Assembly (NCBI GenBank): GCA_033782935.1
Contig: JAWQEG010003728.1
Span: 361,501-425,500 of the forward strand
Reading direction: 5' to 3'
Length of the DNA: 64,000 bases
DNA from: Petrolisthes cinctipes
Taxonomy: Eukaryota; Arthropoda; Malacostraca; Decapoda; Porcellanidae
The translations under genes and the position numbers were made by a program. Shown piece by piece: positions 10,694 through 22,682 of this stretch; the stretch's first letter is position 1; each line of letters opens with the position of its first letter. Below the pieces are notes generated by a model. It did not search any database. It saw only the letters and a program-made list of their open reading frames with translations, and was not told the origin of the DNA.

Positions 10694-12438
10694 GTGCCAC
10701 CTCAGTGTTGCTCGCTACCTCACATCACCTACACTATCTTGTTGTGTGTCTGTCGTCCTGGTCGTAGCATATAACGTAAACTAAGAACTAATACCTTGTA
10801 TAATTAATACGGATAAATCACTGTTGGTTTAAACTGTGCATACCGGCAGGAAGGAGCCTGATAAATGTGATGCATGTGGTCCTGCGTGAACATAATGGTG
10901 ATGCTCACGACACATTTTATCTGACAACAATAAATTTAATATATAGTTACAAATATAGTTACAACTGTACATTACATTTACAAAGAAGGTCTATGAGCAC
11001 ACCAGCGTGAGGACCCAGGCTCGTTCCTCCTCATAATACCGCACGCATGTCATCATAAGAAGCTTTGGAGGAGATTGCCATCACTCTGTAAGTGAATGTT
11101 ATAAACATAAGGTTCATCATTATGTACTAAATACATGAATAACTTACCACTATAAAATTCAAACAGAATCATAAAATCGGCATGCCTACACCATATATTG
11201 TGCAAGTACTAGACACTTTTAGAAAATTGTGTGAAAAATATGGTAATTCTCTTCTATAAAAACATTTGTTACGTTCATATATATGTGCTTTCTAGGATTA
11301 ACTGAAGCGATTATAAAGTTGTTGCTCACCTGTATTATGTGGGTATACCAGCACTAGGCAATTGTGACGCGAGAATGTTACTGTTGCTTGCATGTTATGG
11401 CCGTGCGCCTCGTCATTGATGTAGGAGTTACATGGGTTCCATGTAACTCACATTTGCATATATATCAACATTTCTTTATTATGTACAGCAATAAACATAT
11501 CATAGCGGAATTGAACAGACTTATCAAAAGTCTGATTACAAAGCATGTAGTAAAACCAAAGATTATAGTGCCATTTCAGTTCTAACAAAACAGTTAATCA
11601 TTGTCAGAAACATCATACCGTGCAGGAACAACATGTATGAAAACTTTCAACTTCTGTAGCATGGGGTATCTGAGAAGGGTGGCAAATAGGTCCATTGGCA
11701 CGAATGTTAAAACGGCATAGTATGGTTATCTAACAACCATGACTACGCCAGTAATTTGATTATGATAAGACCTGAGGGTATGAAACACCAGGAACATGAT
11801 CAATGTCATTACGTCCAGGAAAAGTACGTATGAAACAAGGTCATTAAAATTCGTGTCCTCTCTCTGTAACTTGCACTCAGCAATTGATTATTAGGAAGTA
11901 ATTACTTTCGTAAGTTATTGTTATGGATTTACAGTATAGTCAATAAATTAATCAGGCAGATATAAATTCAGGTAACATTATAAACCTTACTCCATTGCTC
12001 ATGTGTTGGGTTCAAGTACAATCACGATCCACAATTTTTTCTCATACAAGAGTTTAAACATGCTGAAAAGTACCTTAAAGAAAATAGCTTTATACATACT
12101 AATACACAAACACGCAGCATGTCTATGTTCATTCTTTGAAAGCATTATATTAAACCAGTACTATTAAACAGTAGCTTGCATTACCTCCACTTACCCAGTC
12201 ATAAATAAAGAAATAAAATTGCTCGTGACGATACATGTGGCTGTGACCTCACCTGAATGTATGTGTGGTGACCAACTGGTTCCTCACCACAAAGTATTCT
12301 TTGTTCTAATATAATATTATCTGATTTGCTAATAGTTAACAAGCTTGATGCCTATATCACATCTTTTAAAAAAGTAGGACGTCAATGTCCATTGTATACT
12401 TTAAAGGGCGAGTACATTAGCCATCGATGGTGTTGCAG
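10694..12438. other. Intron between exons 6a and 6b
   Basis: AT-rich. I find no repeat, gene or further copy of the alternative exon here. Confidence 0.5.
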
Positions 12439-12534
12439 GCAATTAAAGTGCTAGAAGGACTGCTGCCAGAGGAGCAGACGCAACAGCATCACAACCGCCG
12501 GGAACCAGACCCGGACACTGAAGACATCCAAACA
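12439..12534 (+). CDS. DNAH5: Dynein heavy chain exon 6b
   Basis: Residues 263-294 in the numbering used. Thirty-two codons, phase 0 at both ends, with acceptor gttgcag and a strong gtgagt donor. It begins AIKVLEGLLPEEQT and continues with a polar, poorly conserved loop ending PDTEDIQT. Families vary in length here, between the AAA2 lid and RLFVF of AAA3. It fits both exon 5 and exon 7, so it is the more credible default choice over 6a. Confidence 0.85.
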
Positions 12535-12899
12535 GTGAGTGCACAGCTGGGCTGTTTATACCTTTCTTCAACTTTCATCTATTCATTGGGGCTACACAAT
12601 GTTCAGTATGACATAAACTTAAACATGCAAGTCAGCACAATGTCTAATTTCACTGCAATCATCCTGGTTCATTATTCATTTATTACATTCATAATCCATA
12701 CGGCCAATAACTTCAGAGTCTTGCTTACAATGATTGTTTATTCCGCTGACCCTTGGTAGCACACTATTGAATGCTGGAGTTCTTTTTTGATTGATTAGTG
12801 AGTAACGCTAATTTAGAAATGAAACAAAAACACAAATGATACAAAGAAGCTTACAGTAGAAGTATAGTTAATTATATTTCTATGGCTCGCATATCCCAG
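12535..12899. other. Intron 6, first part, no recognised element
   Basis: AT-rich sequence before the LINE that begins around 12900. Confidence 0.4.
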
Positions 12900-14216
12900 A
12901 TCGCATTAACATCAACCTCACCTCTTTAGAGGTGAAGCCTTTTGTTGAGCGTCCTTTACAGTGTTTTTACTGTTATGAGTTTGGTCATGGGAGGAGGAAC
13001 TGCACAATCCGTTCCCGGTGTGGTAATTGTTCAGCTCTTGTGTCACATCCTACTTCTGAGTGTCAGTGAGAGAGTTACTGCTTTTACTGCAGGGATTCTC
13101 ACTCCCTACGTTCTCGCCAATGTAAGATGTACCTCCTCGAGCAGGATATCCTTCACTTGGCTATCTCCCAATTCATATGCATTGGTACTGCCAGACGGCA
13201 ACTTCAACTTTAAGACACGGAAGGATGAAGGTGTGAGGGCATACGCCTCCTACCTTCGCCCTCATCATTCCAGGTCGACAACATCTAATTCGGTTGCAGC
13301 AGCCTCTCACCTCTCCCAAGAAACAGCTGCTTCTTACTCTGGTGAGGACGTTTCTTCGGTTTCACTACATAATAGATTCTCTGTCTTGGAGACTGTATCA
13401 GATATTCCCCTGATAATTCTCACACTTTAACTAAAGGTAAACATGTGGTAGAGGTTTACGCTGCCACACACTCCCCAAGAAGGGAACCCAAGTCAACTAA
13501 ATTGCAACAGAGGCATCTTCGTAGTTCCTCTGAGACACTTTACTCCATGGACGTTCCTCCTTGTAATACAACCGTTACTGTAGACTCATCCATATTTTCC
13601 TTTCATTCCCACCAGAAGGGTTCTCGTGGCTCCGATGAGTTTCTTGATTCAACAGATGTTCCCCCTCGTAAGCTGAGTGATGGCTTGCGTGCCTCTAGAG
13701 AGGAACTGCGTTTTATTTATTTTTTTATTGTTGCATGAGAATCCATTCCTGCTAGTCCTCCAGTATACTCTGCATTTTATTCCAATTCCTTTGAAGGGCA
13801 GAGTCACCATGGTGGCTCTGCCATCCTAGTTCAACGTGATGTTCCATGCACGAGCCTGGAGCTTGACACTCCGCTCCAGTCTGTTGCAAATAAGGTTTTT
13901 ATAGACCGCCCGTACCCAGTGTGCAGTCTATACCTTCCACCCAGTGTTATAGTTGATCAGGGTCATCCATCTTGTACGAAACCTTCCCTCTCCCATTAAT
14001 TTATTATGTGATTTTAATGGTCGTCATCCTCTGTGGGGTGACAGTACGGTCAATCCCATGGGTGTTTTATTACCTTTTTTTGAGGATGAAGGATTAGGGG
14101 TTTTAAATACGGGAGATGTGACACATTTCCATAGCCCTACTGGGACTTTTACCGCCATTGATAATTCCCTCTGTTCACCTAGTGCACTATTAGATTTTAC
14201 TTGAAATTTATGGGGG

Positions 14217-14690
14217 CGCTGATGGTGTAATGGTTAGCATACTCGCCCGACACGCGAGAGATCCCGGGTTCGATTCCCGGGTCAGTGGAATTGTTGGACA
14301 ATTTTCTCAGCCTCCTATGTCCCTGTTCACCTAGCGGTAAGTAGGTACCCGGCTGTAAGAGCAAGTATAGCAACCTTGTATGCTGGGTAAAGACGTGTTG
14401 ATGTAAAATACCCAGCACACTTCTCAACTACCCAGCACACACTGGTGAGGGCTGGATCTATCCAGAAATGAGGAATTTGGCACCCTCTGCCACACCCTGG
14501 CCTGTTCTGTCTGTCTCTATTACTATTTCACATTCTTTCTGGGTAGCTGGCGAGATCGCCCAATAGGGTGGCACAACAAGGAAGGCTACAGAAGGTTGGA
14601 TTGTTGGCCCAGGGTTACATGCCCTCGAGACAACAGTCCCCACTTCTGTTGCCTTCGAAGAAACAGATCTCACTATACCCCTGACTCCTT
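14217..14690 (+). mobile_element. tRNA-derived SINE inside the LINE
   Basis: The head at 14217-14288 folds as a tRNA. The acceptor halves CGCTGAT and GTCAGTG pair with G-T wobbles, the anticodon stem is CTCGC/GCGAG with loop CCGACAC (anticodon GAC), and the T arm is CCGGG TTCGATT CCCGG. Box B is GGTTCGATTCC. The body contains TAAGTAGGTACCCGG and, near 14640, CTTCTGTTGCCTTCGAAGAA. The loop lacks U33, so this is a SINE head rather than a working tRNA-Val gene. It interrupts the LINE endonuclease region. Confidence 0.75.
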
Positions 14691-15143
14691 ATTCTCTCTC
14701 TTTTGTTGCAGATTTTCGTAGCTCTGACGTGGCTGTGACCAATTTCACTGATATGCTCCCCTCTGCTGCTCTCAAATCTCTCCCTAAAACTTCTCACAAA
14801 CTTCCAGTCTCTTGGTGGTCACCAGTCTGCACCACTGCTGTGCGGGAAAAGCGCACTGCTTTCTCTTGCCTTCGTCGCAATCGTGGGGATCCTATTCTTT
14901 TAGAGGATTTCTGACGGGCAAGGGCTCGAGCTAGACGAGTTTTAAAAGAGGCAGGACATGCATCTTTCTAGGCCTATGTGTTTTCAATTACTAATACAAC
15001 AGTCTTTTTTAAATATACTAAGCGCTGAGGCATTGGCCACTCCGGAGATTTACCTGGCTGCTACGTTGCCAGATCTCGTCTGGATAATTATCGGATTAGA
15101 TCCTCATTAAAAATTACAGCCAGTCCTCACCAACCCACCGCCT

Positions 15144-15145
<2 letters not shown>

Positions 15146-15195
<50 letters not shown>
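15146..15195. repeat. (CT)n microsatellite
   Basis: About 25 CT units within the LINE remnant, after the linker region. A shorter tract lies near 15970-15990. Confidence 0.95.
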
Positions 15196-15198
<3 letters not shown>

Positions 15199-15740
15199 TG
15201 TTGCCTATATATAGCCTGCCGTTAACAACAAAACACAAAAGTAATTCTTTCCTTTTCTGTTAACACGTTATGTTGTATTATAAATGAGACACATTATAAA
15301 TAAGTTCTCTTTCTCGACTATGTAAAACATGATAGCGAGTAGCAGAGGTGTGCTCCATCTTGAGTGGCAGACTGAGGAAAAGTGACCCGAGTTGACAGGT
15401 AGAGCTTACGCACCTATCCCTGAGTACACTCACCCTATGTGTACTGACATCGTCGGAAAAATACTCTGCCAAGTGTTGTGATACATATATGTAGTATCAT
15501 TGTTAATATGAGAATTGAATGATCCTTTCATATACCTATATTGCCTTTTTAGTGAAGTAAATATATACATAATATTTAGATTAATTTAGCATTAGTAAAT
15601 AACTTATATGAGAATGAGAGTGAAGTGTATTGGTCTGATTTGGCACCATTGCGGGAGGGAGAAACCTTCCAACAGCCAACGCCTGAGCGCTCAGTATATT
15701 TAAAAAAGACTATAATACCCCGCTCACTCAAGTGTTCAGG
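15196..15740. other. Unassigned DNA splitting the LINE
   Basis: LINE ORF2 coding similarity stops near 15150 and resumes near 15770. The sequence between matches nothing I know. It may be a later insertion or decayed LINE. Confidence 0.4.
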
Positions 15741-16790
15741 AGAGTCTGAAATATTGTGGGCTAGATTTCTGCTAGTCCTCCACATGTCCTTAAGGTCAAT
15801 GGAGTTAAGATTATGGATGGTTTAACAATGGCCAACACCATGGCAGAGGCTTTGGCAAGAGTCTCCAGCCATGGTACTCGACGTCTGGCTGTCAGTAATG
15901 AGTTGGGAGCCAAGGAGCGCAATGCCCTGGATTTCTCGGGGAACGTGAAATAAAATTATAACCTGCACTCTGCTCTCTCTCTCTCTCTCTGCGGCGACAC
16001 TTGTCCTGGGTCATACAACATCCAGTATGCCATGTTGCGACACTTGGGTGAGGTGAGGAGGCGATCTCATTTCTTCTAGCTTTATAGAACAGAATCTGGC
16101 TGGAAGGTGTCTTCCCTTCTGGGTGGAGGGTTGCTACCATCCTTCCTTTCCCCAAGCCAGGCAAGGACTCTAGTGTTTCCCTCAATTACCAACCTGTTGC
16201 CTTTATCTCCTGTCTCTGCAACTACTTGAGAAGATGGTGAATGTCAGACTGTGGTACTAACTGGAAAGTTGTGGCATTTTGTCTCCGTCCCAGTCTGGCT
16301 TTCGTAAACACCGTTCCACTACAGATGCTCTGGTCAGGTTCGAATCTGCAGAATGAGGCTTTTGCACGACATCATCACCTGGTCTGTGTATTCTTCAATT
16401 TAGAGAATGCTTTTGATACCACATAGCAATATGGTAAATTGCAGCAACTCCATGCCCATGGCCTGTGGAGTCGCCTTCCGCTCTTTTATAAAGAGTTCCT
16501 CAGTGGTCGCAGTTTTTGTGTGAGGGTTGGTACAGCCCTCTCTGCACCCGTAGCACAGGAGGAGGGCGTCCCTCCAGGGAAGCGTCCTTAGTGTCACGTT
16601 GTTCGCAATGGCAATTCAATTAACGCCATTGCCTCGTCCCTTCCAGATGGTATAGCTAACTCAATGTACGTTGACGACCTGGCGGTCTGCTTTGCTGCTT
16701 CCCTTATGTCAGTAGCAGAGAAGCGCATGCAGCTTGCCCTCGACAGGGTGTCACGTTCTCAATATGTAATGCAAAGTCATTGTCGTCTGT

Positions 16791-17509
16791 GGCTGGTTCA
16801 TGTTCCTGATCACATGTTGAGAATATATGGATAGGAGCAATATTATTTAGCATCTAAGAAATCAATCATAGACTGCATGCTAACGTTTTAAGTCCTGCGG
16901 GAGTGTGCACTTGGAGATTGGCATGGATTGCTTGCAGCCTCGTTCATCTCATCAATGATCTTTACTCAGTGCATCAAGAGTATATCTTGAACTTCTTCGG
17001 TCTGAAGGGTATTTCAGTAAGAGTTATTTCTTTGACACCTGATGTATACTCAGACATTGTGGATGCTGCCAAGGGTGATGGAGGGATCTGACTTCCAGTC
17101 TATTGCAGTGAACCAGAGGTGTGTCCTTGCCCAAACTTTTTTCGGTGCTTGTAAATGGACTCAGTGTTTAGGTAGGCAGTAGATCATGGCTCTCGTAGAA
17201 TATAAATTGATGATTTTACGGTGACAGACTTGGACTTTGTCGATGATGGAATGTTTTGTTTTTTACCAAGGCACTGAATCTTTAATGGCATTTGAAATGT
17301 AATCGTCTTGGATCAAGAACCAAAGTCTAGGGTTTTGTAAACTGTTGAGTGATAATATGGTGTAAGGGTATCTTTGTGGTGAGAACACGGGGACTAGCTC
17401 AAAGATCTCTCAGTAGATGGCCCAAATAGCTTAGCGTGGCAAGAAGCCACCATGTTTGTGCTCCATATAATAATAATGATTGATGATGTTTTGTTTTTCC
17501 CCTATCAAG
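16791..17509. other. Intron 6, last part, no recognised element
   Basis: LINE similarity fades after the QLALDRVS motif. Nothing else recognised before exon 7. Confidence 0.45.
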
Positions 17510-17708
17510 ACCCACCAAGCCCCAATTGAGGAGCATATACACCGACTCTTCGTGTTCTCTCTCATGTGGAGCATTGGAGCATTACTAGAGCTATGTGACC
17601 GAGCCAAGCTGGAGGAGTACCTTCGCTCTAACCATTCCCAACTTGATCTGCCTCCCCTTGGCCAATCCTGTGCTGACACAATTTTTGACTACCGTGTTGA
17701 TGAGAATG
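17510..17708 (+). CDS. DNAH5: Dynein heavy chain exon 7: link to AAA3
   Basis: Residues 295-361. The acceptor is ctatcaag; entry phase 0, exit phase 1 with gtaagt. It reads EEHIHRLFVFSLMWSIGALL, then LDLPPL and DTIFDYRVDENG, matching the family segment between AAA2 and AAA3. Confidence 0.95.
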
Positions 17709-17934
17709 GTAAGTGGATACTTAATATCTTTGCATGGTCATCATAATGAAATGCAACATAAATGTAACCGGAGAGATAATGAACTGTCTCTAGATTGGCT
17801 CAATAACTGTTAATCCATAGAAATAATACCGGTACAGTAAGTAAACATTTGTGCAATTATCAGGATATTCCATATTTATACTAATTTTTCCTCTATACAA
17901 ACCAGGGATTAACCCTAAAAAAGATGCATAACCG

Positions 17935-18300
17935 GGGTCATACAGTCTTAGCTAAATGAATAGTCGCCCGTCATATACACAAAGCAACAAAGTAAAAATT
18001 AGGTTAATGAAATAACATATTTTTTCCTACCTGGTATTTTTTAATATTTTGTGGAGCCTCCTTTGGCCTTGATCACAGCTTTTAGGCGTCATGGTAAAGA
18101 ATGAGCAAGTGATTTTAATAAATTTGGGTAGAAATGAGCACAGACGTCCTGAATCTCGGTCTTCAGCAATGGGAGTGAAAGGTCGTCACTATTGCGTCGC
18201 TTCTCTCTTGATAATGCTCCAAAGGTTATCTATCGGGTTACAATCTGAGGAATTGCCTGGCCTATCTTTAAAATACCTTATGCCAACGAAATCCATATAA
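17935..18300 (-). pseudogene. Tc1-like transposase C-terminal remnant
   Basis: On the minus strand the segment reads RPGNSSDCNPIDNLWSIIKR, close to the Tc1 hallmark SPDLNPIENLW around the last catalytic residue. Downstream, in another frame, it ends VIKAKGGSTKY before a stop, a typical Tc1 C terminus. At least one frameshift and stops intervene, and the 5' part of the gene is missing. No terminal repeats were identified. Confidence 0.85.
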
Positions 18301-18624
18301 TCTCTAATCAAATTTTGTCTCCATCTTAGAATACACCCTAACGATAATTATAATAATCGTGCTGAACACATACAGTAAATATATATTTTAACAATTTACT
18401 GGGTATTCCTGTCCTTTATTTCCGTATATTAATTCTATTTTTTCGACCCTGGCTCTGAATCTCTCCCCCCCCCCCTCCTTGAGAAAATGGGAAATGGTTT
18501 ATTGATAATGATTATGATAATTTGACATCAACTATATTTTTTCTCTTAGTATGAACTATGACGTTTTATTAAATATTTCCGTTTGAAGATGCTGCTGATG
18601 TGAATCATATAACATATGCGACAG
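18301..18624. other. Intron 7, last part
   Basis: AT-rich with a short poly-C run near 18463-18475. Nothing else. Confidence 0.5.
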
Positions 18625-18767
18625 GTTGGTGGCAGCACTGGGAAACCAGAGTATCGGAGTTTGTATATCCTGATAGCGGTTCTCCCGACTACAGTTCCTT
18701 CCTCGTACCCAATGTTGATAACGTGAGGATGGACTCTCTAATCCACGCCGTCGCTCAACAGGGAAAG
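18625..18767 (+). CDS. DNAH5: Dynein heavy chain exon 8: AAA3 start
   Basis: Residues 361-408. The Gly codon split with exon 7 is completed by GT. It reads WWQHWETRVSEFVYP, then SFLVPNVDNVRMDSLIHAVA and QQGK, as in the family just before the third nucleotide loop. The acceptor is gcgacag and the donor gtttgt; exit phase 0. Confidence 0.95.
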
Positions 18768-18974
18768 GTTTGTACTGACAGTTTCAACATGGTTTGCTCA
18801 GTATATAATATGTACTATATGATTTATACCAGCTTTTTGTATTGGCAAGGGACGTCAAGATGTGTTTTTCTAATTCCTTTTTAATTCATTGTAATATTCT
18901 CTACTATATATGCTTTCTTTATCTGATTTATGTGAACTAAAAAGGAAATACATATTAGTATTTTAATCCGTCAG

Positions 18975-19109
18975 GCTGTACTTTTAATTGGTGAACCCGG
19001 GTCAGCTAAAACAGTGACGATCAACGCATTTATGAAGAAATACAATCCAGAGGATCATCTGTGCCGGAACTTTAATTTTTCATCTGCCTCTACACCTCTC
19101 TACTTTCAG
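18975..19109 (+). CDS. DNAH5: Dynein heavy chain exon 9: AAA3 Walker A
   Basis: Residues 409-453, 45 codons in phase 0. It contains [20 protein letters not shown], the third nucleotide loop. AAA3 is regarded as the main regulatory ATPase site in dyneins. It ends [12 protein letters not shown] with a gtgagt donor. The preceding intron is only 207 bases. Confidence 0.96.
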
Positions 19110-19217
19110 GTGAGTATCATACGATATAAACAAATACTATGAAAATATGAAACTCATAGATGCATATATTTTTCATACAGTTCACTTGTTGATACTAAAG
19201 GTAAGATCCTAAAACAA

Positions 19218-19735
19218 AGTACAGCTCCAGATCAAACGACAACACCCCATCCAAAAGCGACTTGGTTTGGGCCTCAGCGGATCTGGAAACAGTTGCAGGT
19301 GGAGGGAGGGATGTGGGTGGGTGAGGATGGGAGAAATGTGGTGTGGCTGTTGGGAGGGAGGGGGCCCGGGCATAATGGGGTTGGGGAGACGAGAGTGTCA
19401 GGTGGTATGAATGCGACGGAATATATTAGGATACACCGTTGATATGGTGTCGAATAGTTTAAAGAATTACATCCTACATTTGGTGGATAAAGGAAAGTGA
19501 AGATGATTGTGAGGGGGAAGAGGTTAAGGTGGTAATTCGCTTTTGTTACATTGGAGTGCCTTGATTCCTCCAAAGTATGCCAGGAAACAGGACCAGGAGA
19601 GCAAAAATAATGGTGTCCTGTTGCTTGGAATAGTTTGGAGGATTCAGTTGCTCCAAATTTACCAACACTGAATCTCCTCCTTAAGACAAATGAGGGTGAA
19701 TATTGTTGAAAAGAGATTTCAAACAATTATTTATT
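19218..19735 (-). repeat. Dispersed repeat C, minus copy, possibly LINE-derived
   Basis: About 19218-19450 is a reverse-complement copy of 42740-42985, sharing CAACACCCCATCC, GGTTTGGGCCTC, GGATCTGG(A/C)AACAGTTGCAGG and, further on, ATTCGACACC. The minus strand contains AFIPPDTLVS, reminiscent of LINE endonuclease segments, in a 150-codon open frame. I cannot name the element. Confidence 0.6.
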
Positions 19736-20299
19736 AGACTATCTACTGGATTACATTGCATTTTATATATATACTAAATAGAGGCACCATCTATTGTACA
19801 ACCCCGTAGTGAGATACTAAGTATTATTCTTTGAATATTAGGCAAGAAATAATGTTTTTTTTGGCGACCTTTCGAACCCGAACCAATCCCTTTTCTGTCT
19901 TCGGCTATCCCTGTATTCCTTGTATCCCTCATGCTTGCAGTTCCCACTCTTTATTACCTTCTATCGAGAAAAAAAAAGATTAATTTATTTATTATTTCCC
20001 ACGGCCTAAGGAATCTGCTATTTAGGTATGAGGCGGTTTTCCTTTCTATCTAATGCTTTATTTATTCATATGAGAGACAATAATCATTGTATTGACTGGG
20101 ATAATGCTTCGTCAATCATGCCTTGTAATTCATCCGTAAATAGAAATATCATAGTCAAGTTTGATTAAACACACAGAAAATATTAATATGAACTTAAACA
20201 ATGGTATGTACAAGTTGGATAGTTTCATCATAGACAAGATTGTTAATAAGATAATAACTGCTATACCTTAATGACTGAAGATAATCTTAGGTTTAGAGG
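19736..20299. other. Intron 9 middle part, no recognised element
   Basis: AT-rich; nothing recognised. Confidence 0.4.
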
Positions 20300-20441
20300 T
20301 CATGTCAGGTTTGATGAGAGTTGGGTCAGGTAAAGCCTTGTAGCACCATGTGGGTGTGTATTGCTTTGAACTCGTAGTGGCAACACCTTCAGGTTGCCAG
20401 TTAGTTATTAAATGTATCGGTATATAAGGTGTCTCTCGGCA

Positions 20442-20531
20442 ATCATTCTTCTAAAATAAATAAATAAATTAAAAATAAAATAAAATAAAATAAAAGGCCT
20501 TAATGACCAACACCATGGTCGATAGGCCAGG

Positions 20532-20592
<61 letters not shown>

Positions 20593-20599
20593 TCTTCTA
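20442..20599 (+). mobile_element. Poly-A retroinsertion with 12 bp target duplication
   Basis: ATCATTCTTCTA occurs at 20442-20453 and again at 20588-20599. Between the copies are an A-rich AAATA-type stretch, a unique core (GGCCTTAATGACCAACACCA onward) and an uninterrupted run of about 57 A. This has the form of a short A-tailed element inserted by LINE machinery. The unbroken A run suggests a recent event. Confidence 0.8.
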
Positions 20600-20610
20600 C
20601 ATTCTGTATT

Positions 20611-20646
20611 TCCCCTGAAGATGTGAATACACGAAAGCGCTTGGGA
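20611..20646 (+). ncRNA. Hammerhead-ribozyme-like core
   Basis: CTGAAGA (20615-20621) matches the CUGANGA core and GAAA (20633-20636) the second core. Helix I could be TCCC (20611-20614) with GGGA (20643-20646). Helix II could be GTG/CAC around AATA, leaving one bulged base. Helix III would be the minimal GCGC before TT. Penelope-like elements are known to carry such minimal hammerheads. The bulge makes activity doubtful. Confidence 0.4.
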
Positions 20647-20679
20647 CTCCGTGTTTATTTTTCCTTCCTTGTGGATTTA

Positions 20680-20682
<3 letters not shown>

Positions 20683-20767
<85 letters not shown>
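20683..20767. repeat. (TA)n microsatellite, about 85 bp
   Basis: Uninterrupted AT dinucleotides. Open frames through it read as alternating Ile/Tyr and are not genes. Confidence 0.98.
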
Positions 20768-20770
<3 letters not shown>

Positions 20771-21035
20771 ACATGGAAACAAGAAGACATATACCATCAG
20801 TACACAAGATACAAATGTAGCAGAATAAATAATCCAAGAACCCTATCACCTTAACATAATTACGCATAAATAGTATATATACATTACATAATTATACATG
20901 CATTACTACAATAACTCAAAATATTATTTCCAAATAATACAATAAGTTGGTACACACACAAACGTTTGGCATATTTTATGAATATAAGATCTTTGACTCG
21001 TGAACTACTTTAAAATATATATTTTTCTCGTACAG
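20768..21035. other. Intron 9, last part
   Basis: AT-rich, nothing recognised. Confidence 0.5.
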
Positions 21036-21158
21036 AAAACCATCGAGAGTTACACTGACAAGAGAATGGGTACCACCTACGGTCCTCCTGCTGGCAAGAA
21101 GATGACAGTTTTCGTGGACGATCTAAACATGCCACACATCAATGACTGGGGTGACCAG
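21036..21158 (+). CDS. DNAH5: Dynein heavy chain exon 10: AAA3 Walker B
   Basis: Residues 454-494, 41 codons in phase 0. It reads [20 protein letters not shown] then [19 protein letters not shown], the Walker B strand of AAA3 with both acidic residues. The acceptor is cgtacag and the donor gtgaga. Confidence 0.96.
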
Positions 21159-22090
<932 letters not shown>

Positions 22091-22094
22091 TGTG

Positions 22095-22285
22095 TGTAAA
22101 TTTAGTGTAAATAGAGTGTAAAAGTGAATTTTGAGTTGATGTCATTGTGAGGTGGCTACCCATCCTACAGAGGTTACTTTAGTGTTGACAAGTACATCAT
22201 GAGACAGCTGAAGGTTTGTACTTCAGTACCCAGTACAATTTATTTATGTAGCGTTAATAATTTACAAGCTAATAGCCTTCAAGTG
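22095..22285 (+). repeat. Dispersed repeat A, copy 2 (+), 5' truncated
   Basis: Shares AGAGTGTAAAAGTGAATTTT, GGCTACCCATCCTACAGA, GACAAGTACATCA and, beyond, TTTGTACTTCA with copy 1. The upstream two-thirds of the repeat is missing where the (TA)n tract lies. Confidence 0.8.
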
Positions 22286-22682
22286 TGTTGTTTACATAGT
22301 GACTGTGAGTGCGGAGAGAGGCCCGGAAGACACGTGTTGCCGCGATAGATAATGCCCGTGGCTAGGTAGCTAACTGGAAGGGGGTGGGAACAGGATTAGA
22401 ATATTGAGTATCAGTTAGATGGCAGAGCACACAGTGCTACAAAAATTTAACACAGTACACTACTGTAAATACAGTACCGTGTTATACATAATTGTTTTAA
22501 ACAAAATACAAGTATGTTAATAATTAATGTAATGCTAAAACCAAGTACAGTATACTGAATGATTAATTTAATTACCATACAAAGTATGCATAAAATCATT
22601 TAAGAATTTCATTTCCTTTTCATTATTTACATTCAGTGTGACTCCAAAAACCATTTTCAGATACTAAATAAAAACTGTGGAC

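Larger units (their letters stand above)
12900..16790 (+). mobile_element. Jockey-like LINE, degraded and interrupted
   Basis: Read in order on the + strand. ORF1 has zinc knuckles (CFYCYEFGHGRRNC at about 12959, then CGNCSALVSHPTSEC and CFYCRDSHSLRSRQC). ORF2 has an endonuclease part with DFNGRHPLWG and PTGTFTAIDNSLCSPSALLD (14000-14200), a linker with AVREKRTAFSCLRRNRGDP (near 14840), LTMANTMAEALARVSSHG (near 15820), and a reverse transcriptase with GVFPSGWRVATILPFPKPGK, YQPVAFISCLCN and SMYVDDLAVC (about 16660-16690). The YVDD catalytic box is intact, but many stops and frameshifts break the frames. A SINE and other DNA interrupt it. Confidence 0.88.
20300..20682 (+). mobile_element. Penelope-like element segment (tentative), interrupted
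   Basis: The phrase CCCCTGAAGATGTGAATACA followed by CGAAAGCGCTTGGGAC is of the kind found near the ends of arthropod Penelope-like elements, recalled rather than searched. The segment is split by the poly-A retroinsertion at 20454-20587 and abuts a (TA)n tract. Confidence 0.4.

Noticed and set aside
10538..10774. Taking the whole open frame from 10403 to 10774 as a separate gene
   Set aside because: The part before 10496 is intronic with no similarity; the LLEGLLP motif and phase fit an alternative exon of the dynein.
14217..14288. A working tRNA-Val (GAC) gene
   Set aside because: The stems fold, but U33 is missing, a D-stem pair is broken, GAC is rarely used for Val in eukaryotes, and the sequence continues into a repeated SINE body inside a LINE.
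20597..20867. Open frames with alternating Ile and Tyr, also at 21819-22163, 31267-31387 and 53933-54202
   Set aside because: Simple translation of (TA)n tracts.
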